Source of the DNA: Regnicoccus_A sp014224355
Lineage (GTDB): Bacteria; Cyanobacteriota; Cyanobacteriia; PCC-6307; Cyanobiaceae
Assembly: GCF_050920705.1 (NCBI RefSeq)
Contig: NZ_CP154799.1
Coordinates: 1-64,000, forward strand
DNA length: 64,000 nt
Direction: 5' to 3'
Shown: in pieces, positions 30,292-39,118 of the stretch
Layout: the number at the start of each line of letters is the position of its first letter
Numbering within the stretch: the stretch's first letter is position 1
Notes under the pieces: generated by a model
Told to the model about the DNA's origin: nothing
The model's database searches: none
What the model saw: only the letters and a program-made list of their open reading frames with translations
Program-made: the position numbers and the translations under genes

Positions 30292-30555
30292 TCAACCCGC
30301 TGGTGGCTCCAGGCGCACGGCATACCACTGAATCGCCAGTCCGGGCTCCAGCTCCAGCTCACAGGCCGTTTCCAGCAGCCGTTCGGCTCGTTCGCGGTCG
30401 CTGGAGAGGGTCCGCAGGTCGGCGGGGGGCTCCTCCAGTTCAGCGAGCTGCGCGGTGAGCCAGGCGAGGGTTTCGGCCGCCGTGAGGATGCGCTCACCCC
30501 GGGAGGGCTCCAGCACCACGTAATGATCGAGTTCCCGCAGCAGGGGATCGGACAT
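30292..30555 (-). CDS. CRR7-like (chlororespiratory reduction 7) protein
   Basis: 87 residues from ATG 30555. The core DHYVVLEPSRGERILTAAE then ETLAWLTAQL, and the end ACELELEPGLAIQWYAVRLE, resemble the CRR7 family. In plants this family is needed for assembly of the chloroplast NDH complex. An in-frame ATG at 30597 would add 14 residues. The chosen ATG overlaps the ATG of the divergent secreted-protein gene by two bases, an unusual arrangement that supports testing the start. Confidence 0.65.
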   Translation of the reverse strand: MSDPLLRELDHYVVLEPSRGERILTAAETLAWLTAQLAELEEPPADLRTLSSDRERAERLLETACELELEPGLAIQWYAVRLEPPAG

Positions 30556-31258
30556 GCTCAGCTCTCGGATCGCGTTCATCCTGGTCGCCCTGCTCACCCT
30601 CTGGCCGGGGCAGGCCCCGGCGGTCAGCCCACTCGACAGCCCCCTGAAGCGGCGGCTGGAAGCCTGGCCGGCCTGGTCCCTGCCGGCTCCCCTCAGCCGC
30701 CCCGGTCGCAGCGACCTGCGCTATCCGGACTGGTTCGACGGGGCCTGGTGGGTGCTCAGCCTGGAAGAAGGGTGCCACGAGCCGATCCCGCCCTATGCCG
30801 TGCGCTTTCTGCGCGATGGCCGCGGCGCAGTGGTGGGCGATCGCGCCTTCAACGCCACCCAGGTGGGTGATGCGCTGCTGGGGGGTCAGCTGATCTCGGT
30901 GGCCAACGACCCCGCCAACCCCAACCGCCAGCTGGCTCTTCTGCGGGGTGATCTGGAGCTGGAATCCACCGTGATCGGGCGCCGCAGCCAGTCCTCCTCG
31001 CCGGCCCTGAGCCGGGAGGAGGAGTTCCTCGCCGACGAGCTGGCCCTGCAGGTGATGCACGGTCCCGGGGGAGCCAGGATCAGCCGTGTGGAGACCCTCA
31101 GCCGATACCAGCTCGTGAGCCGCACCCCAGGCCACGAGCTGATCAGGGCGGAGCAGTGGCAGGCCAGCTACCCGTCACCGGAGCAGGGGCTGGTGGCCCG
31201 TGCCAACGGCAGTCATCACCTCTGGCTCCTGCTCAGCCGCAACCCATCCGCGCCCTGA
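30554..31258 (+). CDS. DUF6816-like secreted/lumenal protein
   Basis: 234 residues with a signal peptide (MLSSRIAFILVALLTLWPGQAPA). The mature domain contains RYPDWFDGAWWVLS, PYAVRFLRDGRGAVVGDRAFNA and ISRVETLSRYQLV. These resemble a thylakoid-lumen protein family shared with plants. No catalytic motif is seen. The ATG overlaps that of CRR7 on the other strand, and the stop abuts the convergent GST stop. Confidence 0.72.
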   Translation: MLSSRIAFILVALLTLWPGQAPAVSPLDSPLKRRLEAWPAWSLPAPLSRPGRSDLRYPDWFDGAWWVLSLEEGCHEPIPPYAVRFLRDGRGAVVGDRAFNATQVGDALLGGQLISVANDPANPNRQLALLRGDLELESTVIGRRSQSSSPALSREEEFLADELALQVMHGPGGARISRVETLSRYQLVSRTPGHELIRAEQWQASYPSPEQGLVARANGSHHLWLLLSRNPSAP

Positions 31259-32002
31259 TCAATGGGTGGGCGGGTAGGCCGGCTCGCTGACGGCGCCTCG
31301 GCCCAGGGAAAGATAGAGCCCATCTCTCCAGGCGAACAGGCTGGTCAGCAGGGGGTGGTCAGCCAGGCCGGGAATGCCTCGACCGGCCAGGGGGGCACCG
31401 GCGCTGGCCGGAAAGAGCAGCAGGGACAGCTGGGCGGCCACCGCCAGATCGGCCAGGGAGAGCCGATCTCCCACAAGAAAACGGCCGGGGGCCAGAAGCA
31501 CCGCCAGCTGCTCGAGGTTCGCCTGAAGTTGGCGGCGCTCAGCCTGGCCTATGGTGTCGCCCAGGGAGGTGAGCAGATCGGTGGGCAGAGCCCCCACCAG
31601 CGAGCGCAGCACAGCGGGGGTGGCCTCCGGCAGCAGGGCACCGCGCAGCACGGAATCTGAGCCGGCAGCCTGCAGCAGCGCCTGACGGACTCCGGTGGCC
31701 AGGGCCGTGTCGGCCCAGTCTTCCAGCAGCAGCACCCGGGCCCGATCGGCCGGATCCTCGGGGACCAGGGGAGGGGTCGGCACCAGGCTCTCCAGGTGCT
31801 GGGCGATGGCGCTGGAGTCGGCGATCACCTCACCGCCATTCACCAGCACCGGCACCTGGCGCTGGCCGGAGAGACGGAACAGTTCCAGTTGCCCCAGGCC
31901 CGGGGTGACTTCGATGGTGCGGTACTCCAGCCCTTTGGCGGCCAGGATCAGCCGCACTTTCTCGCAGAACGAGGAGTGGCGGAACTGGTGGAGCTCGAGC
32001 AT
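31259..32002 (-). CDS. Glutathione S-transferase family protein
   Basis: 247 residues. The N-terminal thioredoxin-fold domain MLELHQFRHSSFCEKVRLILAAKGL has the SxxC active-site pattern. It is followed by GQRQVPVLVNGGEVIADSSAIAQHLE, where the cis-Pro and the glutathione-binding DSS lie. The all-helical C-domain contains GDRLSLADLAVAAQL. Start ATG 32002 fits the family; the in-frame upstream ATG at 32047 adds an unlikely tail. The substrate is unknown. Confidence 0.9.
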   Translation of the reverse strand: MLELHQFRHSSFCEKVRLILAAKGLEYRTIEVTPGLGQLELFRLSGQRQVPVLVNGGEVIADSSAIAQHLESLVPTPPLVPEDPADRARVLLLEDWADTALATGVRQALLQAAGSDSVLRGALLPEATPAVLRSLVGALPTDLLTSLGDTIGQAERRQLQANLEQLAVLLAPGRFLVGDRLSLADLAVAAQLSLLLFPASAGAPLAGRGIPGLADHPLLTSLFAWRDGLYLSLGRGAVSEPAYPPTH

Positions 32003-32154
32003 CGGCGGCACGGTCCTTTGGGCGGCAGAGTAGCCCTCACGCTCCACCGGCGTGGGCGGCTCTCTGCCCAGCTCACCGCCGGGTCACCCCTGCGGGCAGC
32101 CTCAACGCCCGTCCACGCCACCATCTCGCTTCCCCCGCCCCGCCTGCCTGCGCC

Positions 32155-32361
32155 ATGAAGGACTTCTTCCTCAACGTGACGCGCTACCCGCGCTACCTGG
32201 TGGCCTTCAGCCTCGGTGTGTTCAACTCCGTGCTCCAGCCCCTGCTCAAACGGCGCAGCAACCCCGTCACCGCCGTGGCCCTTGTCGGGGCCCTGGTGAG
32301 CGGCATGATCAGCCTGACCCTGGTGCTGCGTGCCATGGTGAATCCAGCACCACTGGCGTAG
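32155..32361 (+). CDS. DUF751 (Ycf33-like) small membrane protein
   Basis: 68 residues, MKDFFLNVTRYPRYLVAFSLG then two hydrophobic helices. It belongs to the Ycf33/DUF751 family conserved in cyanobacteria and red-algal plastids, function unknown. It ends two bases before the rbfA ATG and is probably co-transcribed with it. Confidence 0.88.
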   Translation: MKDFFLNVTRYPRYLVAFSLGVFNSVLQPLLKRRSNPVTAVALVGALVSGMISLTLVLRAMVNPAPLA

Positions 32362-32363
32362 GG

Positions 32364-32777
32364 ATGGCACAGGGCCGACGGGTGGAGCGCATGGCCTCCC
32401 TGATCCGCCGTGAGATCAGTGAACTCCTGGTCCATGGCATCAAGGATCAGAGGGTTTCGCTCGGCATGGTGAGCGTCACCCAGGTGGAGGTGGCCGGTGA
32501 TCTGCAGCACTGCAAGGTTTTCGTCAGCATTTTCGGCAGCGACCAGGACCGCCAGGCGGCTCTGGCAGGCCTGAAATCGGCAGCTCCCTTCGTGAAAGGC
32601 GAGTTGGCACGACGGCTGAATCTGCGTCGCACGCCCGAACTGCAGTTTGTGCTCGATCGCGGGCTGGAGAAGGGCAGTTCGGTGCTGGGGCTGCTCAGCC
32701 AACTCGGCGAGGAACGCAAGCAGCGCGAGGCCGTCACACCTGAAGCAGGCGATGACGGCGACGTCGGCCCGGCATGA
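32364..32777 (+). CDS. rbfA: 30S ribosome-binding factor A (RbfA)
   Basis: KH-fold protein that helps mature the 16S 5' end and 30S subunit and is needed in the cold. The 137 residues start MAQGRRVERMASLIRREISELL; the core RVSLGMVSVTQVEVAGDLQHCKVFVS and LRRTPELQFVLD are typical. The stop overlaps the next ATG (ATGA). DUF751, rbfA, the GH3 gene, GT2 and hemD run in one tight plus-strand cluster. Confidence 0.95.
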   Translation: MAQGRRVERMASLIRREISELLVHGIKDQRVSLGMVSVTQVEVAGDLQHCKVFVSIFGSDQDRQAALAGLKSAAPFVKGELARRLNLRRTPELQFVLDRGLEKGSSVLGLLSQLGEERKQREAVTPEAGDDGDVGPA

Positions 32778-34426
32778 GCACGCGCCGGCAGCACGCCGTT
32801 GAGTCGCTCCCGCCGGCCGCTGAGCTGCGCCGACAGGTGGCCCGGTTGCTGGTGATCCGCGGGAGCGGCCACCTCGCCGACCGACAACGGCGTTATCCCC
32901 GCTGGGAACTGGAGAACGACGCCCTCAGGAGGCTGCTGGCCGAAGGGGTGGGTGGGGTGATCCTGCTGGGAGGCAGTGCAGCCGAACTGCGCCTGCGCAG
33001 CGAGCAGTTGCGCAGCTGGGCAGGGCACCCGCTGCTGATCTGCGCCGACGTGGAGGAGGGCGTGGGACAACGCTTCGAGGGTGCCAGCTGGCTGGTGCCG
33101 CCCCTGGCCCTGGGACGCCTGCACGGCAGTGATCCGGAGCGCGCCCTCTCCCTTGCACGCCGCTACGGCCATTGCACGGGCCGTCAGGCGAGGCAGCTGG
33201 GGCTGAACGGTGTCCTCGCTCCGGTCTGCGATGTCAACAACAATCCCGACAATCCGGTGATCAATGTGCGCGCCTGGGGGGAGACCACCTCCGCCGCGGG
33301 AGCGCTGGCAACGGCCTTCCTGGAGGGGGCTCAGGCCGAAGGGGTGCTCTGCTGTGCCAAGCACTTCCCCGGCCACGGGGACACCAGCGATGACTCCCAC
33401 CTGGAGCTGCCCCGGCTGGCCCATGGGCGGGACCGGCTGGAGGCCATCGAGCTGCCCCCCTTCCAGGCGGCCATCGCCGCGGGCTGCGCGGCAGTCATGA
33501 CCGCCCACCTGCAGCTGGACGCGCTGGACCCGCTGCTGCCGGCAACCCTCTCGCGGCCCGTGCTGACGGGGCTGCTGCGGCAGGAGCTGGGGTTTGCCGG
33601 ACTGGTGATCACCGACGCCCTGGTGATGGAGGCGATCGCCTCCCGCTGGGGGGCGGAGGAGGCCGCCGTGCTCGCCTTCGAGGCGGGTTCGGACCTGATC
33701 CTGATGCCCGCCGACGCCGATGCCGCCATCGACGGCCTGGTGGAGGGGTTCCAGAGCGGGCGCCTGGCGATGGAGCAGCTGCGGCAGAGCCTGCAGCGCC
33801 GCGAGGAGGCCCTGGCGGCCCTGGACGTCCGAGCCCCTGGAGCCGCCCTGGTGCCCCTGGAGGGGCTGGGCGAGCTGGAGACGCCCCAGGATCAGGCCCT
33901 TGCGCTGGAGCTGGTGGAGCTCAGCCGGCAGACCCGGGGGACCCCGGGCCTGCCGGCGGGCCCGGGGGTCAACCTGATCCGCCTGGACAACAGCCTGGCC
34001 TGTCCCTTCCTGCCGGCGATGGCCCCGGCCCTGCGGCTACCGGCGGCGGCCGGCTACCAGAGCTGCCTGATCGAAGCCAGTGCCCCCAGCCCCTGGAGTG
34101 GAGACCCTGAAGCACCGCTTGCCCTCGAGCGGCTGCCGGCAGGTCCGCTGCTGCTGCAGTTGTTCGTGCGGGGCAACCCCTTTCGGGGCAGCGCCGGAGG
34201 AGATGAGCCCTGGCCAGCGGTGATCCGGCAGTTGCTGCGGACTGGCCGGCTGGCGGGCCTGACCGTGCTGGGCAGTCCGTACCTGTGGGAGGCCCTGGAG
34301 CCTCTGCTGCCACGGAGCCTCCCAGCGGGCTACAGCCCCGCGCAGATGCCCCTGGCCCAGGCCGCCCTGCTCACCTGTCTCGGCCTTGCATCCAGCCAGG
34401 CCTCGGAGGGCGGCTTCACCGACTGA
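32774..34426 (+). CDS. Glycoside hydrolase family 3 protein, NagZ-like
   Basis: 550 residues. The (beta/alpha)8 barrel has CADVEEGVGQRF, NGVLAPVCDVNNNPDNPVI, CCAKHFPGHGDTSDDSH (the loop with the catalytic His and Asp of NagZ enzymes) and GLVITDALVMEAI with the nucleophile Asp. This suggests beta-N-acetylhexosaminidase action on muropeptides. A C-terminal domain of about 180 residues follows, which short NagZ proteins lack. Its start overlaps the rbfA stop. Confidence 0.88.
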   Translation: MSTRRQHAVESLPPAAELRRQVARLLVIRGSGHLADRQRRYPRWELENDALRRLLAEGVGGVILLGGSAAELRLRSEQLRSWAGHPLLICADVEEGVGQRFEGASWLVPPLALGRLHGSDPERALSLARRYGHCTGRQARQLGLNGVLAPVCDVNNNPDNPVINVRAWGETTSAAGALATAFLEGAQAEGVLCCAKHFPGHGDTSDDSHLELPRLAHGRDRLEAIELPPFQAAIAAGCAAVMTAHLQLDALDPLLPATLSRPVLTGLLRQELGFAGLVITDALVMEAIASRWGAEEAAVLAFEAGSDLILMPADADAAIDGLVEGFQSGRLAMEQLRQSLQRREEALAALDVRAPGAALVPLEGLGELETPQDQALALELVELSRQTRGTPGLPAGPGVNLIRLDNSLACPFLPAMAPALRLPAAAGYQSCLIEASAPSPWSGDPEAPLALERLPAGPLLLQLFVRGNPFRGSAGGDEPWPAVIRQLLRTGRLAGLTVLGSPYLWEALEPLLPRSLPAGYSPAQMPLAQAALLTCLGLASSQASEGGFTD

Positions 34427-34462
34427 GCCTGCCCGCGGCTCAAGCCCTAACCTCGCCCATGG

Positions 34463-35671
34463 ATGCGGGCCGCAGCCATGCTCAGCCTGTCGATGATCGT
34501 GCGCAACGAAGCCGGGCGCCTCGGCCGCTGCCTCGAATCGGTGGCCGGTTTTGTCGATGAGATGGTGGTGGTTGACACCGGCTCGAGTGACGACACGGTG
34601 GCGGTGGCCAGGGGCTACGGCGCCCGGGTGGAGCAGATCCCCTGGCCCGGGGATTTCGGGCCAGCCCGCAACCAGGCCCTGGGTTGGGTGCGGGGCACCT
34701 GGGTGCTGGTGCTCGATGCCGACGAGCAGCTGCTGGAGGAGGCCCGAGCCCCGTTGCGGGCGCTGATGGCCGATCCAGACACCCTGCTGATCAATCTGCT
34801 GCGCCAGGAAGTTGGAGCGCGGCAATCGCCCTACTCCAGTGTCAGTCGGCTGTTCAGGCGGCAGCCAAAGATCCGCTGGAGCCGGCCGTACCACGCCATG
34901 GTCGATGACAGCGTGGCAGAGCTGATGGCCAGCGAGCCCCGCTGGCGGGTGGTGGACTGTCCCCAGCCGGCGATCCGCCATGAGGGCTACCGGCCCGAGC
35001 TGCTCTCGGATGGCCGCAAGGCAAGGCAGCTGCGGCGGGCCATGCAGCAGGAGCTGCGGGACCATCCCGGCAATGCCTACGCCAGCGCCAAGCTGGGGGG
35101 CCTGGAGATCAGCGAGGGGAACGTGAAGCGCGGGATCAGCCTGCTCAGGGCAGGGCTGAGAACATGCCCGCCCGAGGCCCACCCCGAGCGCTATGAGTTA
35201 CTGCTGCATCTGGCGATGGCCGAGGCCAGCCGCCATCCAGCCCGGGCCTCTGCCCTGTACCGGGAGGCCCTGGACCTGCCGCTCGATCCACGCCTGCAGG
35301 CGGCGGCACGGCTGAACCTGGCGGCCCTGCTGCTGCAGGAGGGCGCCACGACAGACGCCGACCTGCTGGCGAATGCCGTGACCCGCGACGCTCCCGAGCT
35401 GGCCCTGGGCTGGTACAACCTCGGCCTGATCCGCCGCCGGCTCGGCGACATCCGCGGCTCCCTCCAGGCCTATGACACCGCCGTGAGCCTGGCCCCCGAT
35501 CACGCCGAAACCCACCAGAACCGAGCGGTGGCCCAGCTGCTGTCGGGCGACATCGCCGCCGCCCGGGCCAGTTTTCGGCTGGCCATCGCCCTGCTGCGGC
35601 AACAGGGCCAGCCGTTGGCAGCGGAGCGACTGCAGCAGCAGGCGGGGGCCATGGTGAGACTGGACGACTGA
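34463..35671 (+). CDS. GT2 glycosyltransferase with C-terminal TPR repeats
   Basis: 402 residues. The GT2 domain has MLSLSMIVRNEAGRLGRCLESVAGFVDEMVVVDTGSSDDT near the N-terminus and the LVLDADEQLL metal-binding motif. After about residue 230, helical TPR units appear, for example ELALGWYNLGLIRRRLGDIRGSLQAYDTAVSL. ATG 34478 (MLSLS) is an equally good start. The acceptor is unknown. The stop overlaps the hemD ATG by one base. Confidence 0.88.
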   Translation: MRAAAMLSLSMIVRNEAGRLGRCLESVAGFVDEMVVVDTGSSDDTVAVARGYGARVEQIPWPGDFGPARNQALGWVRGTWVLVLDADEQLLEEARAPLRALMADPDTLLINLLRQEVGARQSPYSSVSRLFRRQPKIRWSRPYHAMVDDSVAELMASEPRWRVVDCPQPAIRHEGYRPELLSDGRKARQLRRAMQQELRDHPGNAYASAKLGGLEISEGNVKRGISLLRAGLRTCPPEAHPERYELLLHLAMAEASRHPARASALYREALDLPLDPRLQAAARLNLAALLLQEGATTDADLLANAVTRDAPELALGWYNLGLIRRRLGDIRGSLQAYDTAVSLAPDHAETHQNRAVAQLLSGDIAAARASFRLAIALLRQQGQPLAAERLQQQAGAMVRLDD

Positions 35672-36468
35672 TGGAGAAAGCCGTGCTCTCAGGTCGTGTG
35701 GTGGCGGTGACCCGGGCCGAGCAGCAGCTGGGCGAGGCCCGGGGGCTGCTCGAGCGCGCCGGTGCCCGTGTGCTCGACCTCCCGGCCCTGGTGATCGGCC
35801 CCCCCGATGAATGGGGCCCCCTCGATGACGCCCTCGAAGACCTGGAGTCCTTCCACTGGCTGGTGTTCTCCAGCGTCAACGGGGTGGAGGCGGTGGAGCA
35901 GCGGCTGCAGCGGATCGGACGCAACCTCGGTGATCGCCCCCGGGGCCTCAAGATCGCAGCGGTCGGCCGCAAGACTGCCACCAGGCTGGAGCAGCTGGGA
36001 GCCCCGGCCGATTTCGTGCCCCCCAGTTTCGTGGCCGACAGCCTGATCGAGCATTTCCCTGTCTCGGGCTGGGGCCAGCGCCTGCTGCTGCCAAGGGTCC
36101 AGAGCGGGGGGCGCACTCTGCTGGCGGAAGCCTTCGCGGAAGCCGGCACCAGGGTGGTGGAAGCGGCCGCCTATGAGTCCCGCTGTCCTCCCCACTTGCC
36201 CCTGGCCACCGCCGCTGCCCTGCGTCAGGGTCAGGTGGAGGCCATCACCTTCACCAGCGGCAAGACCGTGCGCCACACCGTGCACCTGCTGCAGCAGGAC
36301 CTGGGGGAGGACTGGCGGGACCGGTTGGAGCCCGTGGCCCGGGTGTCGATCGGCCCCCAGACCAGCGCCACCTGCCGGGAGCTGCTGGGTCGGGTGGATG
36401 CCGAAGCCGACCCCCATGACCTGGAGGGATTGATTGAGGCCTGCGCCCGTGCCCTGGGAGCAGCCTGA
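35671..36468 (+). CDS. hemD: Uroporphyrinogen-III synthase (HemD)
   Basis: Cyclises hydroxymethylbilane to uroporphyrinogen III for chlorophyll, haem, bilin and B12 synthesis. The 265 residues have two similar lobes, with VAVTRAEQQLGEARGLLERAGARVLDLPAL at the N-terminus. WLVFSSVNGVEAVEQRL and AITFTSGKTVRHTVHL are the two matching motifs, and SIGPQTSATCRELLG follows. The sequence is divergent, as usual for this family, so the call depends on the pattern. Confidence 0.9.
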   Translation: MEKAVLSGRVVAVTRAEQQLGEARGLLERAGARVLDLPALVIGPPDEWGPLDDALEDLESFHWLVFSSVNGVEAVEQRLQRIGRNLGDRPRGLKIAAVGRKTATRLEQLGAPADFVPPSFVADSLIEHFPVSGWGQRLLLPRVQSGGRTLLAEAFAEAGTRVVEAAAYESRCPPHLPLATAAALRQGQVEAITFTSGKTVRHTVHLLQQDLGEDWRDRLEPVARVSIGPQTSATCRELLGRVDAEADPHDLEGLIEACARALGAA

Positions 36469-36488
36469 GCACCTGGGCGTCAGCGCTT

Positions 36489-37073
36489 CTAGAGCTCGGC
36501 GATCACCACCTGGCCCCTGGCCTGACCCTGGCGGCTGGCCAGGGTCAGGCGGCCCCGCAGCACATCGATCGCCACCACCCGCCAGGCCTCGGGCAGGAGA
36601 TCGGTGGTGCGGCCACCGGCATCACCGACCGCCAGCGAGCCGCTCTGCTCGCCGAACTGCACCAGGGCCATGGGGCGTCCACTGCTGCTGATCACCCCCT
36701 GGAAGCGAAAGCCATCGGGCAGGTTGAGGGGAGGCTGAACCAGCACCGGCTTCCGGGAGACTGGAGTGGTCACACGGGTGACCGCCAGGGGCGCAAACGG
36801 GTCGAGCCGGCCAGGGGGCATCGCTGCCTCCACCTGCTCGGGGCTGGGCAAGGGGGTGAATCCCGCCTTCTCAACGGCTGCTGCCGCCTGGGCAGGTTCG
36901 CTCTCGGGACTGGGGGCGGCCCCGGGGACAGGCGGGGCTGGAACCGCCCCGGTGTCGGTAGTGGGAGTTCCTCCACAGCCCGCCAGGCCGGCGAGGAGAA
37001 GGGGAATCAGCGCGAGTTGGGTGCTGCTTTGCACCAGAGCCTTGACGGTGAGGTGCCGCTCAGGACTGGCCAT
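36489..37073 (-). CDS. Putative lipoprotein, PilP-like
   Basis: 194 residues from ATG 37073. The signal IPLLLAGLAGCGG contains a lipobox (LAGC) for N-terminal lipidation. A Pro/Ala-rich linker is followed by GRLDPFAPL, NLPDGFRFQGVISSSGRPMALVQFG, and WRVVAIDVLRGRLTL. This order resembles PilP-type proteins (DPF, then a small beta domain), but similarity is weak and the role is not known. The start overlaps the SRPBCC stop by 14 bases. Confidence 0.68.
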   Translation of the reverse strand: MASPERHLTVKALVQSSTQLALIPLLLAGLAGCGGTPTTDTGAVPAPPVPGAAPSPESEPAQAAAAVEKAGFTPLPSPEQVEAAMPPGRLDPFAPLAVTRVTTPVSRKPVLVQPPLNLPDGFRFQGVISSSGRPMALVQFGEQSGSLAVGDAGGRTTDLLPEAWRVVAIDVLRGRLTLASRQGQARGQVVIAEL

Positions 37074-37506
37074 GCTCCTGCTCCACGAGGTCCCGGAAGC
37101 GATCCAGGTTGGCCTGGAGTTCGCGAGTGACGATACCTCCAAGGATGCTCGGTTCCATCAGGGGTGCAAGGGCACCGGGCAGCTCGTAGCTCACGGTCAG
37201 CCTGACCACGGTGAGGCGCTCGGACTGCGGGTAAAAGCGAACGGCTCCCTTGGTGGGCAGCCCTCCCACCGATTCCCAGTGCAACTGCTGGGCTTCGACG
37301 CGATGGGAGATGCGGGCCTTCCAGTGGAAGCGAAACCCCTGGGCGGCCAGGGTCCAGTCGGTGAGATCCGGGTCATCGAGGGTGACCACCGACTCGATCC
37401 AGCGCATCCAGCGCGGCATGGCCTCGAGGTCGCTCCAGACCTCCCAGACACGGTCCACCGGAGCATGGATCTCCGTGGTCACACTGTGCTCAAGCCAACG
37501 TCCCAT
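37060..37506 (-). CDS. SRPBCC/polyketide-cyclase-like protein
   Basis: 148 residues of the START-like fold. MGRWLEHSVTTEIHAPVDRVWEVWSDLEAMPRWMRWI opens the domain, and the C-terminal helix ELQANLDRFRDLVEQ closes it. Such proteins bind hydrophobic ligands; here its position between zeta-carotene desaturase and a lipoprotein suggests a carotenoid or membrane-lipid link, which is inference. The crtQ stop lies 5 bases upstream. Confidence 0.85.
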   Translation of the reverse strand: MGRWLEHSVTTEIHAPVDRVWEVWSDLEAMPRWMRWIESVVTLDDPDLTDWTLAAQGFRFHWKARISHRVEAQQLHWESVGGLPTKGAVRFYPQSERLTVVRLTVSYELPGALAPLMEPSILGGIVTRELQANLDRFRDLVEQEHGQS

Positions 37507-37511
37507 GCTGA

Positions 37512-38996
37512 TCAGGCCACGGCGGCAACAGTGGCGAGCCGCACCGGTTGATCCAGAATGGCGGCGGCCGCCAGACGTCCGCTCATGGTGGCTCCCTCCA
37601 TTGAATCGATGTAATCCTGCCGGGTGTAGCTGCCCGCCAGGAAGAAGTTAGCCACCGGCGTGCGCTGCTCAGGGCGGAAGGGCTCCATGCCCGGCGCTTC
37701 GCGGTAAAGCGACTGGGCCAGTTTGACCACGTTGCTCCAGATCAGTCGGAGGTCGCGGGACGAGGGAAACAGCTCACGCACCTGGGCGTCCACCAGGGCG
37801 GCGATCTCGTCGGTCTTGCGCGTGATCCAGGGATCGCCCGGCGTGAGCACGCACTGCAGCAGGGAGCCCTGACCCTCGCGGCGGTAATCGGCAGGGCTGG
37901 CCAGGGCCAGGTCGGCGAAGCAGCTGAAATCGGCGTCAGCGGTGTAAAGCAGGTTGTCAAGCCCCCTCGCCCGGCTGAGATCACGGCGCGAGGCAGCCTG
38001 AGCCTCGCCCTCCCCCAGCTCGGTCACCCAGCCGTCGTAGCGGAGCTGCACTGTGGCCACGGGAACCGCCTCAAGCCGGTAGATGTTCTCGAACTGGGCA
38101 TAGCGGCGCCAGGAGGGGGGCAACAGACGCTGAATGCCGGGCACGTCGCAGGCCGCAAGGTAGGCATCGGCCTCCACGCTGATCTCGCCATCGGGGGTGC
38201 CCAGGCGCAGACCCGTGACCTGGGGAGCACTCTCCGGCCCCTCCCCCTCGTCAAAGCAGACCTCACTGACCCGGTGGCGCAGGTGGATCCTGGCGCCGCG
38301 GGCTTCGATGTAGTCAAGGATGGGCTGATGCAACCAGCGGTGCGGTGAGCCCTTGAGCAGGTTGAGCTTGGATGCCTCCGTCTTGGAGGCGAACATCATG
38401 AAGATGGTGAGCATGCAGCGTGCCGAAATGGCCTCGCAATCGATGAAACCCAGGGCATAGGCGATCGGATCCCACATCCGCTCCACACTGCGGGCGCTGC
38501 CGCCATGACTGAGAAACCAGTCGCGGAAGCTGATCCGGTCGAGGGCTCGGATCACCCGCATCGCCCCCTCGTAGTCCACCAGCCCACGCACGATCGGACT
38601 GGTGCCCAGGGCCAGGGCATTGCGCAGCTTGTCGATCCAGTGGAGCTGGGGCGTGGTGAAGAAGGCCTTGAGGCCATTGAAGGGGGCACCGATCGGGAAG
38701 CGGAAATCCAGCTCGCGCAGATCCCCACCCTTGTTCACGAACAGATGGGTGTGCTGTTTGGGGAGCAGGTTGCCGAAGGCCCCCACCTTGCGCATCAGCG
38801 CGAAGAGGTTGGCGTAATTGAAGAAGAAGACGTGCAGTCCCATCTCGATGTGGTTGCCGCCGTCGTCGACCCAGCTGCCCACCTTGCCGCCCACGAACGG
38901 GCGGGATTCGTAGAGGTCGACCCGGTGGCCGGCTTCACAGAGATCGACCGCGGCGGCCAGACCGGCCAGACCGGCTCCCACAATCGCGATGCGCAC
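37512..38996 (-). CDS. crtQ: 9,9'-di-cis-zeta-carotene desaturase
   Basis: FAD enzyme of plant-type carotenoid synthesis that converts zeta-carotene to lycopene. The N-terminal FAD motif MRIAIVGAGLAGLAAAVDL is followed by the GGKVGSWVDDGGNHIEMGLH substrate/FAD segment. The ending LAGSYTRQDYIDSMEGATMSGRLAA is the carotenoid-desaturase signature. The length of 494 residues is normal. The start is 122 bases from the divergent IscA-type gene, with a large nested inverted repeat between them. SRPBCC and the lipoprotein follow in the same unit. Confidence 0.95.
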   Translation of the reverse strand: MRIAIVGAGLAGLAAAVDLCEAGHRVDLYESRPFVGGKVGSWVDDGGNHIEMGLHVFFFNYANLFALMRKVGAFGNLLPKQHTHLFVNKGGDLRELDFRFPIGAPFNGLKAFFTTPQLHWIDKLRNALALGTSPIVRGLVDYEGAMRVIRALDRISFRDWFLSHGGSARSVERMWDPIAYALGFIDCEAISARCMLTIFMMFASKTEASKLNLLKGSPHRWLHQPILDYIEARGARIHLRHRVSEVCFDEGEGPESAPQVTGLRLGTPDGEISVEADAYLAACDVPGIQRLLPPSWRRYAQFENIYRLEAVPVATVQLRYDGWVTELGEGEAQAASRRDLSRARGLDNLLYTADADFSCFADLALASPADYRREGQGSLLQCVLTPGDPWITRKTDEIAALVDAQVRELFPSSRDLRLIWSNVVKLAQSLYREAPGMEPFRPEQRTPVANFFLAGSYTRQDYIDSMEGATMSGRLAAAAILDQPVRLATVAAVA

Positions 38997-39019
38997 CCTT
39001 GACTCCTGAAGATCCGTCG

Positions 39020-39080
39020 ACTCTATGGATCCATCTCCTGCGGCGGCGATGCGCCGGAGATTCGAACTCCTCCATAGAGT
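39020..39080. promoter_or_regulatory. Nested inverted repeat between crtQ and the IscA-type gene
   Basis: ACTCTATGGA at 39020-39029 is the exact inverse of TCCATAGAGT at 39071-39080. Inside it, ATCTCC (39033-39038) matches GGAGAT (39056-39061), and GGCG/CGCC surround ATG at 39045-39055. The whole could form a long hairpin or a pair of operator half-sites. Confidence 0.5.
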
Positions 39081-39118
39081 GGCCCCACATTCCGTCCCAC
39101 CTCAGCCAGGCATCGCCC

